Positions 6,005 through 12,858 of a stretch of DNA of 21,473 nucleotides are shown one piece after another. Each line of letters starts with the position of its first letter. The first letter of the stretch is position 1. The stretch is from positions 1 to 21,473 of the forward strand of contig JALOBE010000026.1 of the NCBI GenBank assembly GCA_023228425.1. Reading direction: 5' to 3'. The notes under the pieces were generated by a model. The model was not told the origin of the DNA and made no database searches. It was given only the letters and a program-made list of their open reading frames with translations. The DNA is from Syntrophales bacterium. Its GTDB lineage: Bacteria; Desulfobacterota; Syntrophia; Syntrophales; UBA2210. The translations under genes and the position numbers were made by a program.

Positions 6005-6225
6005 GATCCACCTCGTGTAGTGACCGCCCACTATGGACGGTCACGGGTGGATCGGCGGGCGTCAGGTCACGCCCTGGTCCACGGGGCTGACCAGCCACAG
6101 GGGCAGGGGTAGCGCAGCGGTTTCGTCGCGCTTTATTTCCGGGCATCTACTACTCGGAATGTCCACGGTTCTGCTGTAATCCTCTGTTCGATGTTGTTCG
6201 GAAAACTCACGGTCCTTACCGTGTG
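6005..6225 (-). promoter_or_regulatory. Structured leader of mgtE, possible riboswitch of unrecognised type
   Basis: The transcript leader would be about 220 nt, long for a single-gene transcript. On the minus strand it can form CACGGT-AAGG-ACCGTG near its 5' end, GGGCGT/ACGCCC near 6058-6075, and GTGACCG/CGGTCAC (about 6020-6044), ending 10-15 nt before the ribosome site. I looked for M-box core sequences and did not find them. Confidence 0.4.
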
Positions 6226-6231
6226 ATGAGC

Positions 6232-6260
6232 CTAATATAGCATAAATATACTCGTGTCAA
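6232..6260 (-). promoter_or_regulatory. Promoter of mgtE
   Basis: On the minus strand TTGACA (6255-6260) is followed after 17 nt by TATTAG (6232-6237), with TATATT as an alternative -10 at 15 nt. Confidence 0.6.
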
Positions 6261-6301
6261 GACCACGGACCGGAAAAAATGTTCGGTTCCCGTTCGCGGC
6301 A

Positions 6302-7054
6302 TCAAAAACCGGATCGGTGTTGCCAGAAGCTTTGCATCCGTGAGAGCTCCCTGCCGGTTTTTATGTCGACAATCCTGTGCAGGAACGAAAGGGAGTCGCC
6401 GCCTTCCGTCATCTGTGCCTGGGAGGTGAGGGCATCACCTTCCAGGGCCTCCGCGATAAACAGGGCATTGATTTCTTTGAGGAAGAAGGTGTCTGCCGTT
6501 TCCGGTGGGGCGGTATCCAGCGCCCATTGAATAAAAACGGCGTTGTTGGCGTGGCGGTTCACGTCAAGATCGTGCCTCCTGACGGGGAAGGTGATTTCCC
6601 GGTCGACCCGTTTCGGATGCGGGGGGGATGGAACGGCCCAGGATATTGCCCGGCCGTTTTCTCTGTGATGCAGATTTCTGTCGAGCCGGAGGGGTTTTCT
6701 CGATTGCAGGTTGATGAGAACCCAAGAACTCCTGGCATGCATGATCCGGTTCCCCGAGTCGTCTTCCATCTCATATTCCCGCAGCTCATAGAGCCGTCGG
6801 TGGGAATGCCGCCACGTACTTATCCGGATCGATTCGCCGTGGGCAGGATGGCGCTTTACGGTCAGATGGTACTGGCGCAGGACCCAGCCGAGATTCAGCA
6901 CCATGAGGTCCGCTGCCGATACGCCGAGCCGGACGGCGTGGTCAGCGGCCGCATCCTGGAGGAAGTCAAAGGCAGAGCCGACTTTCAGCCTGCCGTCAGG
7001 GCCTGTTTCCGAATAGCCGATGCTGCGATTTACTGTGAATATGGTTTCTGGCAT
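6302..7054 (-). CDS. Acyl-ACP thioesterase (FatA/FatB-like)
   Basis: A 250-residue double-hotdog thioesterase of the plant FatA/FatB-related family that releases fatty acids from acyl carrier protein in the cytosol. The first hotdog (about 1-135) contains LGWVLRQYHLTVKRHPAHGE and the second (about 150-250) begins with EITFPVRRHDLDVNRHANN. D162/D164, N166 and H168 match the family's Asp-Asn-His catalytic pattern, and E202 in LFIAEALEGD is the likely further acidic residue. The start at 7054 has no strong ribosome site, but it lies 27 bp behind the stop of the preceding gene, so coupling within a two-gene transcript is likely. No fatty acid synthesis genes adjoin. Chain-length preference cannot be read from the sequence. 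Confidence 0.85.
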   Translation of the reverse strand: MPETIFTVNRSIGYSETGPDGRLKVGSAFDFLQDAAADHAVRLGVSAADLMVLNLGWVLRQYHLTVKRHPAHGESIRISTWRHSHRRLYELREYEMEDDSGNRIMHARSSWVLINLQSRKPLRLDRNLHHRENGRAISWAVPSPPHPKRVDREITFPVRRHDLDVNRHANNAVFIQWALDTAPPETADTFFLKEINALFIAEALEGDALTSQAQMTEGGDSLSFLHRIVDIKTGRELSRMQSFWQHRSGF

Positions 7055-7081
7055 GGATTGAGCGCGTCCGGTTCATCATCG

Positions 7082-7897
7082 TTACTTGAAGAGATTTTTC
7101 AAGCCTTGTTTTATGTCCCGCAGTTTCTCCGCCGCTTCTTCACGTATCCCGGCGGTTGCTTCTCCGGCACTTTCAAGAATGTCCTTTCCCCGCTGTTCCA
7201 GTTCACCGAGCTTTTCCCTGAAGACCCGGGAATGTTCCCCGGCCGAACGGGAGAGCGTGTCGTACACCAGGTCATAGGTTTCCCGGACCGCCTCTTCGGG
7301 GCGTTTTCCTCCTTTCCCGGTGCTGATATCGGTCAACCGCCGGTTGGGAATAGGGACCGTGGCGAGTTGTTTCCCCGCGGCGACAAGAACGAGAGAGCTG
7401 TTCCGCAGAACAACCTTTTTGATGGTGACATTCCTCCCCGTTTCCTTCTTTCTGTCGGGACCCGGCGGTTTTCCCCCCGCTGCCGGCTGTGTGAACCCTT
7501 CCACGTAGGTTTGCATGTTACGTATGATCTGTCGATGATTGTTTCCGAGTACGCCTTCCCAGGTAATGGAAGCTCCGTCGACAATAACCTCTTCGATAAC
7601 GATGACCTTTTTCAAAAGGGATGCCATCGAGATCCTCACCGTGATGTCCCGCACGAACAGGGATCGGTTTGCATTGAAACCCTGGGGGGTGCCGAGGGTC
7701 AGGGATTTGAGTTCGATCGCTCCTGAAAACGGAGCGATCGAAACCGAATTGACCTCGACACTCACGCCGGTTATCTCCGGACCGACAACCTCGATGGCTT
7801 TGTGGATGATTTTGTCCAGCATGACATACACGGTGGCCAGGGTACCCCCGGCGACTATAACCACTACAAGAATAATGGTGATCAGGGCTTTCTTCAC
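7082..7897 (-). CDS. AsmA/DUF748-like membrane-anchored protein
   Basis: A 271-residue protein with one N-terminal membrane anchor (KKALITIILVVVIVAGG) and a predicted periplasmic part. The region from about residue 30 to 110 (ITGVSVEVNSVSIAPFSGAI, then LKSLTLGTPQGF) has the pattern of AsmA/DUF748 proteins, relatives of the bridge-like lipid carriers of the Gram-negative envelope; this copy is short for that group. The C-terminal 60 residues are charged and helical (EKLGELEQRGKDILES), possibly a coiled coil. I chose the GTG at 7897 (GGAGAG upstream) over an ATG at 7963, because a good promoter lies between the two. It leads a transcript with the thioesterase gene 27 bp behind. A link to lipid or envelope homeostasis is an inference from that pairing. 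Confidence 0.7.
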   Translation of the reverse strand: MKKALITIILVVVIVAGGTLATVYVMLDKIIHKAIEVVGPEITGVSVEVNSVSIAPFSGAIELKSLTLGTPQGFNANRSLFVRDITVRISMASLLKKVIVIEEVIVDGASITWEGVLGNNHRQIIRNMQTYVEGFTQPAAGGKPPGPDRKKETGRNVTIKKVVLRNSSLVLVAAGKQLATVPIPNRRLTDISTGKGGKRPEEAVRETYDLVYDTLSRSAGEHSRVFREKLGELEQRGKDILESAGEATAGIREEAAEKLRDIKQGLKNLFK

Positions 7898-7918
7898 GGG
7901 TTCACTCTCCACAAAAGC

Positions 7919-7947
7919 ACTATACACTGTAGGATCGTCACGTTCAA
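7919..7947 (-). promoter_or_regulatory. Promoter of the AsmA-like/thioesterase unit
   Basis: On the minus strand TTGAAC (7942-7947) is followed after exactly 17 nt by TATAGT (7919-7924). The start point would be only about 15 nt before the chosen GTG. Confidence 0.6.
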
Positions 7948-8021
7948 ATAATTCATGCCTCATACCGGTGCGGGATTCTGCGGCACGTCGTTATTGAAGC
8001 GGCTCCGGCCGAGAGGCGGCA

Positions 8022-8063
8022 CACCACGATGTCCGGCGATTTCGGCTCCGATGCTGCGTGGTG
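8022..8063. repeat. Inverted repeat in the divergent intergenic region
   Basis: CACCACG (8022-8028) and CGTGGTG (8057-8063) are perfect inverted 7-bp arms around 28 bp. It lies between the two divergent promoters and could be an operator or simply a hairpin. Confidence 0.3.
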
Positions 8064-8089
8064 GTGGATTACCGGGAACGGGTCACACC

Positions 8090-8118
8090 TTGACAAATGA
8101 CGAGATTATTTATAAAAA
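8090..8118 (+). promoter_or_regulatory. Promoter of the MEMO–AMMECR1 gene
   Basis: TTGACA at 8090-8095 is followed by TATAAA (8111-8116, 15 nt) or TAAAAA (8113-8118, 17 nt). It supports the start codon at 8160. Confidence 0.65.
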
Positions 8119-8159
8119 AGAATACTGGTATGGCTCATGGTCAATGTTCAGGGACTGAT

Positions 8160-9572
8160 ATGGACGATCATATTCGCAAGGCGCTCCTGGCGGGGTCCTG
8201 GTATCCGGCCTCATCCCGCGAGCTGCAACGACGGATCGAGGAATATGCCGGCAGTGTCTCTATGCCTGCGCTGTCGGAAAAGGACGATCTGCTTGCCGTA
8301 ATAACACCCCATGCGGGCCTGTCCTATTCGGGCAGGGTTGCCGCTGCAGCCTGGACGTTTGCCGCCCGGGCGGCCCCTGACGCGATAATCCTCATAGGCA
8401 TAAGCCACAGACAGCCCTTCAGGGGCGCCACCGTGTATGGCGGCGCCGGTTACGAGTCTCCTCTGGGGGTGCTGCCTGTTGACAGGGAACTGGCGGGCCT
8501 TCTGCTTGATCGTGGTGACGTTGATCTGATCTCACGGGGCTTTGATGAAAGGAATCCGGAAAACTCGATAGAATTGCAGGTTCCCTTCATCCAGATCCTT
8601 CTTCCGGGTCTGTCCTTCGTGCCGGTTACCGTGGGGTCCCAGGATCCGAGAGTATGCGATGCCGTCGCGTCGGCGATAATCGCTTCAGTGAAGAGGGAAA
8701 ATCGGAAGGTACTGGTCGCCGCAAGCTCTGACTTTTCTCACTTTCACCGGTACGACGGGGCTGTGAAAATGGACCTGGCGACGCTGGATTTCATAAAGAA
8801 AATGGATGCCCCCGGTCTGCACGACGCGATTGAGCGAGGGGCATCGGAAGCCTGTGGCTACGGTCCCATACGGATAGCCATGACTGTTGCCGAGGCGTGG
8901 GGCTGTAACAGCGTACAGGTGCTGCAATACGAAAACTCCGGCGATGTGACGGGCGACAGATCGGGCGTCGTAGGCTACGCTGCCGTGGCGCTGATGAAGA
9001 GTGCGGAACAGGAGTTGAAGAACAGGGAACTGTCCGAGGACGAAGAGAATGAACTGATCAACATCGCCCGGGAAAGTATCGGCCATGCCCTGGCGGGTCG
9101 AAAGTTTTCCGCAAACCAGGCCATGGGGGAGCGTCTTCGTGAACCACGGGGCGCGTTCGTTACCCTGAAGCAACGGGGAACCTTGCGAGGGTGTATCGGC
9201 TACATCCATCCCGTGAAGCCTCTCTGCAAAACGGTGGCGGATGCGGCCCGGGCGGCTGCCTTTGACGATCCCCGGTTTGCATCGCTGACCCCGGAAGAAT
9301 TCGAAAACATGGATATCGAGATATCGGTATTGGAGCCCCTGCGGAAGATCAGCACTATCGATGAAATAGAGCCCGGCCGACATGGCCTGTATATTACCAG
9401 GGGTTCCCGTTCGGGCCTGTTGCTGCCGCAGGTGGCCCGTGATCATCGCTGGGACACCATCACTTTTTTAGAAGAAACCTGTATCAAGGCGGGCCTCCCC
9501 CCGGACTCCTGGAGGGACAGTGACACGGAGATATACCTTTTCTGCGCCCGGGTCATAGGAAAGGGTCGCTGA
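8160..9572 (+). CDS. AmmeMemoRadiSam proteins B and A fused (MEMO + AMMECR1)
   Basis: A 470-residue cytosolic fusion. Residues 1-280 are a MEMO-like domain (AmmeMemoRadiSam system protein B), related to extradiol dioxygenases, with H51 (TPHAGLSYSGR), H83 (GISHR), SSDFSH (189-194) and C232 (ACGYGP) as likely metal-site or conserved residues. Residues 290-470 are an AMMECR1 domain (system protein A) with LRGCIGYI at 342-349. In the AmmeMemoRadiSam association these two usually accompany a radical SAM protein; none is encoded here, so a partner would be elsewhere. The biochemical role of the system is not settled. The start at 8160 is supported by an AGGGA ribosome site and by the promoter at 8090; an in-frame ATG at 8097 overlaps that promoter. 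It is monocistronic. Confidence 0.9.
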   Translation: MDDHIRKALLAGSWYPASSRELQRRIEEYAGSVSMPALSEKDDLLAVITPHAGLSYSGRVAAAAWTFAARAAPDAIILIGISHRQPFRGATVYGGAGYESPLGVLPVDRELAGLLLDRGDVDLISRGFDERNPENSIELQVPFIQILLPGLSFVPVTVGSQDPRVCDAVASAIIASVKRENRKVLVAASSDFSHFHRYDGAVKMDLATLDFIKKMDAPGLHDAIERGASEACGYGPIRIAMTVAEAWGCNSVQVLQYENSGDVTGDRSGVVGYAAVALMKSAEQELKNRELSEDEENELINIARESIGHALAGRKFSANQAMGERLREPRGAFVTLKQRGTLRGCIGYIHPVKPLCKTVADAARAAAFDDPRFASLTPEEFENMDIEISVLEPLRKISTIDEIEPGRHGLYITRGSRSGLLLPQVARDHRWDTITFLEETCIKAGLPPDSWRDSDTEIYLFCARVIGKGR

Positions 9573-9644
9573 CAGGATTGCGAACCTCGCCGACTGTTCC
9601 TTATCGGAAAAAATCGTAACACAGCAACGGACACAATAAAATAC

Positions 9645-9673
9645 TTGACAAATAGAGTGAGAAAAATTAGATT
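9645..9673 (+). promoter_or_regulatory. Promoter of the tRNA–rpmG–secE–nusG block
   Basis: TTGACA (9645-9650), 17 nt, then TAGATT (9668-9673). It lies about 75 bp before the first tRNA and is the only strong promoter that I see for the four tRNAs and the genes behind them. Confidence 0.7.
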
Positions 9674-9749
9674 CCCTCTTTGCCTCGGTTTGTGTGATTG
9701 AGTCGTGCCTGTGGTGCGGCGTTTTCTTTTGGATATCAGGGCGTTATCG

Positions 9750-9825
9750 GCTGGCGTAGCTCAACAGGTAGAGCAGCTGATTTGTAATCAGCAGGTCGCG
9801 GGTTCGAATCCCATCGCCAGCTCCA
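9750..9825 (+). tRNA. tRNA-Thr(TGT)
   Basis: A 76-nt tRNA; acceptor GCTGGCG pairs with CGCCAGC and CCA is encoded. The loop TTTGTAA on a GCTGA/TCAGC stem gives anticodon TGT. First of four tRNAs in the same order as thrU-tyrU-glyT-thrT of Escherichia coli. Confidence 0.95.
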
Positions 9826-9845
9826 TTTAAAGCAACCCTTGATGT

Positions 9846-9930
9846 GGAGGGGTTCCCGAGCGGCCAAAGGGAGCAGACTGTAAATCTGCCGGCGGAGCCT
9901 ACGGAGGTTCGAATCCTCCCCCCTCCACCA
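9846..9930 (+). tRNA. tRNA-Tyr(GTA)
   Basis: An 85-nt type II tRNA with a long variable arm; acceptor GGAGGGG pairs with CCCCTCC, followed by A and an encoded CCA. The loop CTGTAAA on a GCAGA/TCTGC stem gives anticodon GTA. Confidence 0.95.
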
Positions 9931-9958
9931 TATTTTTAAAATGCGGTACGTGTTTGAG

Positions 9959-10034
9959 GCGGGAGTAGCTCAGTGGCTAGAGCGTCAGCCTTCCAAGCTG
10001 AGGGTCGCGGGTTCGAATCCCGTTTCCCGCTCCA
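9959..10034 (+). tRNA. tRNA-Gly(TCC)
   Basis: A 76-nt tRNA; acceptor GCGGGAG pairs with TTCCCGC apart from a G·T wobble, and CCA is encoded. The loop CTTCCAA on a TCAGC/GCTGA stem gives anticodon TCC. Confidence 0.95.
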
Positions 10035-10038
10035 GGAA

Positions 10039-10084
10039 ACCATCGAGGAACGGCCCACGCAGTTCCCCGTGTTTTTTTGATGGT
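10039..10084 (+). other. Two-layer hairpin inside the tRNA operon
   Basis: Between tRNA-Gly and tRNA-Thr, ACCATC (10039-10044) pairs with GATGGT (10079-10084), enclosing GGAAC/GTTCC (10047-10051 and 10062-10066), with a run of seven Ts at 10072-10078 between the stems. It may be a partial terminator or a processing signal. Confidence 0.4.
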
Positions 10085-10089
10085 AACAG

Positions 10090-10165
10090 GCCCACGTAGC
10101 TCAGTCGGTAGAGCACATCCTTGGTAAGGATGAGGTCACCAGTTCAATCCTGGTCGTGGGCTCCA
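10090..10165 (+). tRNA. tRNA-Thr(GGT)
   Basis: A 76-nt tRNA; acceptor GCCCACG pairs with CGTGGGC and CCA is encoded. The loop TTGGTAA on a CATCC/GGATG stem gives anticodon GGT. In many proteobacteria tuf follows here; in this window rpmG does. Confidence 0.95.
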
Positions 10166-10187
10166 TTCTCGTGAGGAAGCATGTGCG

Positions 10188-10337
10188 ATGAGAGATATCA
10201 TTACCCTGGCCTGCGGTGAATGCAAGCAGAGAAATTATACGACGACGAAGAACAAGAGAACCATGAAAAATCGTCTCGAATTAAAGAAGTACTGTCGCTT
10301 TTGCCAGGTTCACACAGTACATAAGGAAACAAAGTAG
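10188..10337 (+). CDS. rpmG: 50S ribosomal protein L33
   Basis: A 49-residue L33 of the large ribosomal subunit, near the tRNA exit site. It keeps two CxxC knuckles (C9-G-E-C12 and C36-R-F-C39), so it is the zinc-binding form. The basic middle (YTTTKNKRTMKNRLELKKY) is typical of the family. The start at 10188 follows GAGGAAG by 8 nt; an ATG at 10181 is out of frame. It sits between tRNA-Thr(GGT) and tRNA-Trp, 22 bp after the former, and must be cut out of a transcript shared with tRNAs. Zinc-binding forms are in some bacteria paired with zinc-free paralogues; none is seen here. Confidence 0.95.
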   Translation: MRDIITLACGECKQRNYTTTKNKRTMKNRLELKKYCRFCQVHTVHKETK

Positions 10338-10352
10338 ACAGGAGCACTATGC

Positions 10353-10429
10353 AGGCCAGTAGCTCTAACGGATAGAGCGCCGGACTCCAAATCCGGATGT
10401 TGGGGGTTCGAATCCCTCCTGGCCTGCCA
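10353..10429 (+). tRNA. tRNA-Trp(CCA)
   Basis: A 77-nt tRNA; acceptor AGGCCAG pairs with CTGGCCT, the discriminator is G and CCA is encoded. The loop CTCCAAA on a CCGGA/TCCGG stem gives anticodon CCA. It stands between rpmG and secE, its common place in bacteria. Confidence 0.95.
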
Positions 10430-10450
10430 TTTCAATTTCAGGGCGTACGC

Positions 10451-10654
10451 ATGGAAAAGATTGGAAATGCCTGGAGAGTGTCGGTTCAGTTTGTACGGGA
10501 AGCTCGATCGGAATTGAAAAAAGTCACCTGGCCGACGCCGAAGCAGGCCCTCGCTTCGACATCGGTGGTTATTTTCGTTGTTTTGTTTATAAGCCTCTAC
10601 CTGGGCCTTATCGACACAGTGTTGACGAGGCTGGTGAGGCTCGTACTGGGATAA
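10451..10654 (+). CDS. secE: Preprotein translocase subunit SecE
   Basis: A 67-residue single-span form of SecE, the clamp subunit of the SecYEG channel in the inner membrane. It has the conserved amphipathic helix (FVREARSELKKVTWPTPKQA) followed by one transmembrane helix (SVVIFVVLFISLYLGLIDTV). The short form is typical outside the enteric bacteria, which carry two extra N-terminal helices. The start at 10451 lies 21 bp after tRNA-Trp, with only a weak AGGGC ribosome site; an upstream reading frame runs through the tRNA and is not a real extension. nusG follows after 6 bp, so the two are co-translated. Confidence 0.95.
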   Translation: MEKIGNAWRVSVQFVREARSELKKVTWPTPKQALASTSVVIFVVLFISLYLGLIDTVLTRLVRLVLG

Positions 10655-10660
10655 TCCACT

Positions 10661-11191
10661 ATGGCTTTCAAATGGTATGTCATACACACCTACTCGGGAT
10701 TCGAGAACAGGGTGAAGCAATCTCTTGAGGAACGGATAGCCGCCTCGGGAATGCAGGAGTATTTTGCCGACATCCTCGTTCCCGAAGAGGACGTGGTGGA
10801 GCTTGTCCGGGGCGAAAGGAAGACATCGAAGCGCAAGTTTTTCCCCAGCTACATGCTTATCAACATGCAGCTCAATGAGGACACCTGGCACCTTGTGAAG
10901 GAAACGCCGAAAGTGACGGGATTCATCGGCAGCAAGGAAAAACCTTCGCCCATTTCGAGTGACGATGTGGAACTCCTGAAGACGAGAATCAGCGAGGGAA
11001 CGCTGAAACCAAAACCCAGATTCCGGTTCGAAATCGGCGACCATGTGAGAATCATAGACGGCCCCTTCTCAAACTTTGACGGGGTCGTGGACGAGGTGAA
11101 GGAAGAAAAGGGCAAGCTGCGGGTTATCGTCAGCATATTCGGGCGATCGACGCCGGTGGAGCTTGATTTTATTCAAGTGGCCCAGAGTTGA
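10661..11191 (+). CDS. nusG: Transcription termination/antitermination factor NusG
   Basis: A 176-residue NusG of usual length. The NGN domain (about 1-115; KWYVIHTYSGFENRVKQSLE) binds the clamp of RNA polymerase, and the C-terminal KOW domain (about 123-176; FEIGDHVRIIDGPFSNFDGV) contacts Rho or ribosomal protein S10. It couples transcription to translation and adjusts elongation. The gene begins 6 bp after secE with no clear ribosome site of its own, so translational coupling is likely. It is followed by a 313-bp gap before rplK, longer than usual in this cluster. Confidence 0.97.
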   Translation: MAFKWYVIHTYSGFENRVKQSLEERIAASGMQEYFADILVPEEDVVELVRGERKTSKRKFFPSYMLINMQLNEDTWHLVKETPKVTGFIGSKEKPSPISSDDVELLKTRISEGTLKPKPRFRFEIGDHVRIIDGPFSNFDGVVDEVKEEKGKLRVIVSIFGRSTPVELDFIQVAQS

Positions 11192-11504
11192 TGAACTCGG
11201 GAAAAATCGAAAAACCTCGATACGATGAAGGACGGCTTCGTAAAAAGCGCCCCGGCCCGTCTCCGGCGGGCCTGCATCATACAACCAACGTGCCGTAAGC
11301 GGGCATCGTTGAGTATGTGTAATACGTGATTTTATATATGTGCGCCTCTGTTACCTGGAAGTTCATTGAGGCAGGGCGCGCGCGTACGGTGCGTCGTAGT
11401 GACGGGGGTTGCAACCCGGCGGGGCATCCGGACTTGAGCGATGCCGTCGGAGTCAGCAAATGACCGTTACGGTTTAAATCATTGAGATTGTTGAGGGAAC
11501 GAGG
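11192..11504 (+). promoter_or_regulatory. 313-bp leader between nusG and rplK
   Basis: No gene is visible. The left end has a GC hairpin (GGCCCG 11254-11259 with CGGGCC 11267-11272), preceded by GACGGCTTCGTAAAAAG, which resembles interspersed repeats of deltaproteobacteria as I remember them. A possible promoter is TTGAGT (11309-11314), 18 nt, TATATA (11333-11338). Further on are the perfect palindrome GGGTTGCAACCC (11406-11417) and a GGCATC/GATGCC stem (about 11424-11446). The last two may form the L1-binding leader expected before rplK-rplA. Confidence 0.45.
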
Positions 11505-11930
11505 ATGGCAAAAAAGATTATCGCGCAGATCAAGCTTCAGATTCAGGCCGGGAAAGCTACTCCCTCGCCACCGATCGGACCCGCCCTGGGCCAGCACGGG
11601 GTGAACATAATGGAATTTTGCAAGGCATACAATGCAATGACACAGAACCAGGAGGGAACGGTAATTCCCGTGGTCATTTCCGTGTATGCCGACAAATCCT
11701 TCACCTTTATAACGAAAACGCCTCCCGCATCGGTTTTGCTCAAACAGGCCGCCAAGATAGCGAAGGGGGCGGGAGATCCGAAGCGGGAAACGGTTGGAAA
11801 AATTTCCAGGAAGCAACTCAAAGAAATTGCCGAACTCAAGTACAAGGATCTGAATGCCGTAGACATGGAAGGCGCTCTGGACATTATCGGTGGGACGGCT
11901 CGATCCATGGGTATAGAGATCGGTGACTAA
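11505..11930 (+). CDS. rplK: 50S ribosomal protein L11
   Basis: A 141-residue L11, the usual length. The N-terminal domain holds the proline-rich PSPPIGPALGQHGVNIMEF, the thiostrepton and micrococcin contact region; the C-terminal domain (about 75-141; GAGDPKRETVGKISRKQLKE) binds the GTPase-associated region of 23S rRNA. The protein takes part in factor-dependent GTPase activation and in the stringent response. A GAGGGAACGAGG purine tract precedes the ATG. rplA follows after 21 bp, and L1 normally represses both through the leader. Confidence 0.97.
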   Translation: MAKKIIAQIKLQIQAGKATPSPPIGPALGQHGVNIMEFCKAYNAMTQNQEGTVIPVVISVYADKSFTFITKTPPASVLLKQAAKIAKGAGDPKRETVGKISRKQLKEIAELKYKDLNAVDMEGALDIIGGTARSMGIEIGD

Positions 11931-11951
11931 AAAAATCGAGGGTGTATTACA

Positions 11952-12662
11952 ATGGCACACAGGGGCAAATCATATCTGGAACAACGAAAAAAGGTAGAGC
12001 CGGGCAGAAGCTATCCCGTCAGGGAGGCCGTTGAAATTGTGGTTTCCACGGGAAGGGCCGCGTTTGACGAAACCGTGGATGTCGCTATCCGCCTTGGCGT
12101 CAACCCCAAGCATGCCGATCAGATGGTTCGCGGGAGTGTTGTTCTGCCGAACGGACTTGGAAAATCCATCCGGGTTCTTGTTTTTGCCAAGGGCGATAAA
12201 GAACGGGAGGCTGTGGAGGCCGGGGCTGATTATGCCGGTTCCGATGATCTGATTGAAAAAATTCAGGGCGGCTGGCTTGAGTTTGACCGGGTGGTGGCCA
12301 CTCCCGACATGATGGGGGCGGTAGGAAAGCTTGGAAAAATTCTTGGCCCCCGCGGATTGATGCCGAACCCGAAGGTGGGAACGGTGACCTTTGATGTTAA
12401 GCAGGCGGTAACGGAGCTGAAAGCGGGACAGGTGGAGTTCCGCGTTGATAAGGCCGGTATCGTTCACAGTTCCGTTGGAAAAGTATCCTTCGGAACGGAA
12501 AAACTCATGGAAAACCTTCTCGCGCTTATTGATTCGACTATAAAGCTGAAGCCCGCGACGAGCAAGGGTACCTATCTCAGAAACATATCTCTCGCTACTA
12601 CCATGGGTCCGGGCGTCAAGGTCGATACCCTTGATGTGCGAAACAGCTTGCGGTCCGTGTAA
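11952..12662 (+). CDS. rplA: 50S ribosomal protein L1
   Basis: A 236-residue L1, matching family length. Hallmarks are DQMVRGSVVLPNGLGKSIRV, the GKLGKILGPRGLMPNPKVGT block, and the VDKAGIVHSSVGKVSF segment of the RNA-binding domain. It forms the mobile L1 stalk that releases deacylated tRNA, and in known bacteria it represses the L11-L1 transcript. The ribosome site GAGGGTG lies about 8 nt before the ATG. A 196-bp gap with the L10 leader separates it from rplJ. Confidence 0.97.
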   Translation: MAHRGKSYLEQRKKVEPGRSYPVREAVEIVVSTGRAAFDETVDVAIRLGVNPKHADQMVRGSVVLPNGLGKSIRVLVFAKGDKEREAVEAGADYAGSDDLIEKIQGGWLEFDRVVATPDMMGAVGKLGKILGPRGLMPNPKVGTVTFDVKQAVTELKAGQVEFRVDKAGIVHSSVGKVSFGTEKLMENLLALIDSTIKLKPATSKGTYLRNISLATTMGPGVKVDTLDVRNSLRSV

Positions 12663-12689
12663 AAAACATAAAGCAGAGACGAACGTAAA

Positions 12690-12765
12690 GTCAAAGACAG
12701 CAGGTACAGGGTTGTTTAAACAGGTGTCAGAAGGCCTGCCGAGACGTGTTGCATAGATATAGATA
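12690..12765 (+). ncRNA. L10 leader (autoregulatory element of rplJL)
   Basis: The gap before rplJ contains AAAGACAGCAGGT (12693-12705) and, about 25 nt later, AAGGCCTGCCGAGA (12731-12744). AGCAGG with CCTGCC is the signature stem and flank of the L10 leader, to which the L10–L12 complex binds to repress translation of rplJ and rplL. The distance to the start codon (about 115 nt) fits. Confidence 0.75.
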
Positions 12766-12858
12766 GAGAGTAAGGCATGTTTCTTCCTGTAAAGCGGTCT
12801 GACTTTCGAGCGTATAGGTGTCGGGTGAATATTTTATTGTTTGAAAGGAGGCCATGGA

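Noticed and set aside
6005..6225. M-box riboswitch before mgtE
   Set aside because: I looked for the GTTAGGTGAGGCTCC-like core and the CGCTGC region; the closest piece (ATTAGGCTCATCAC) does not fit.
6377..7726. 449-codon plus-strand frame
   Set aside because: It is antisense to the thioesterase and AsmA-like genes, which have clear family motifs, promoter and start signals on the minus strand.
8685..9446. 253-codon minus-strand frame
   Set aside because: Antisense of the MEMO–AMMECR1 gene, whose motifs are unambiguous.
10310..11044. 244-codon minus-strand frame containing ARRDSNPQHPDLESGALS
   Set aside because: That phrase is the classic false translation of an antisense tRNA gene, here tRNA-Trp; the rest is antisense of secE and nusG.
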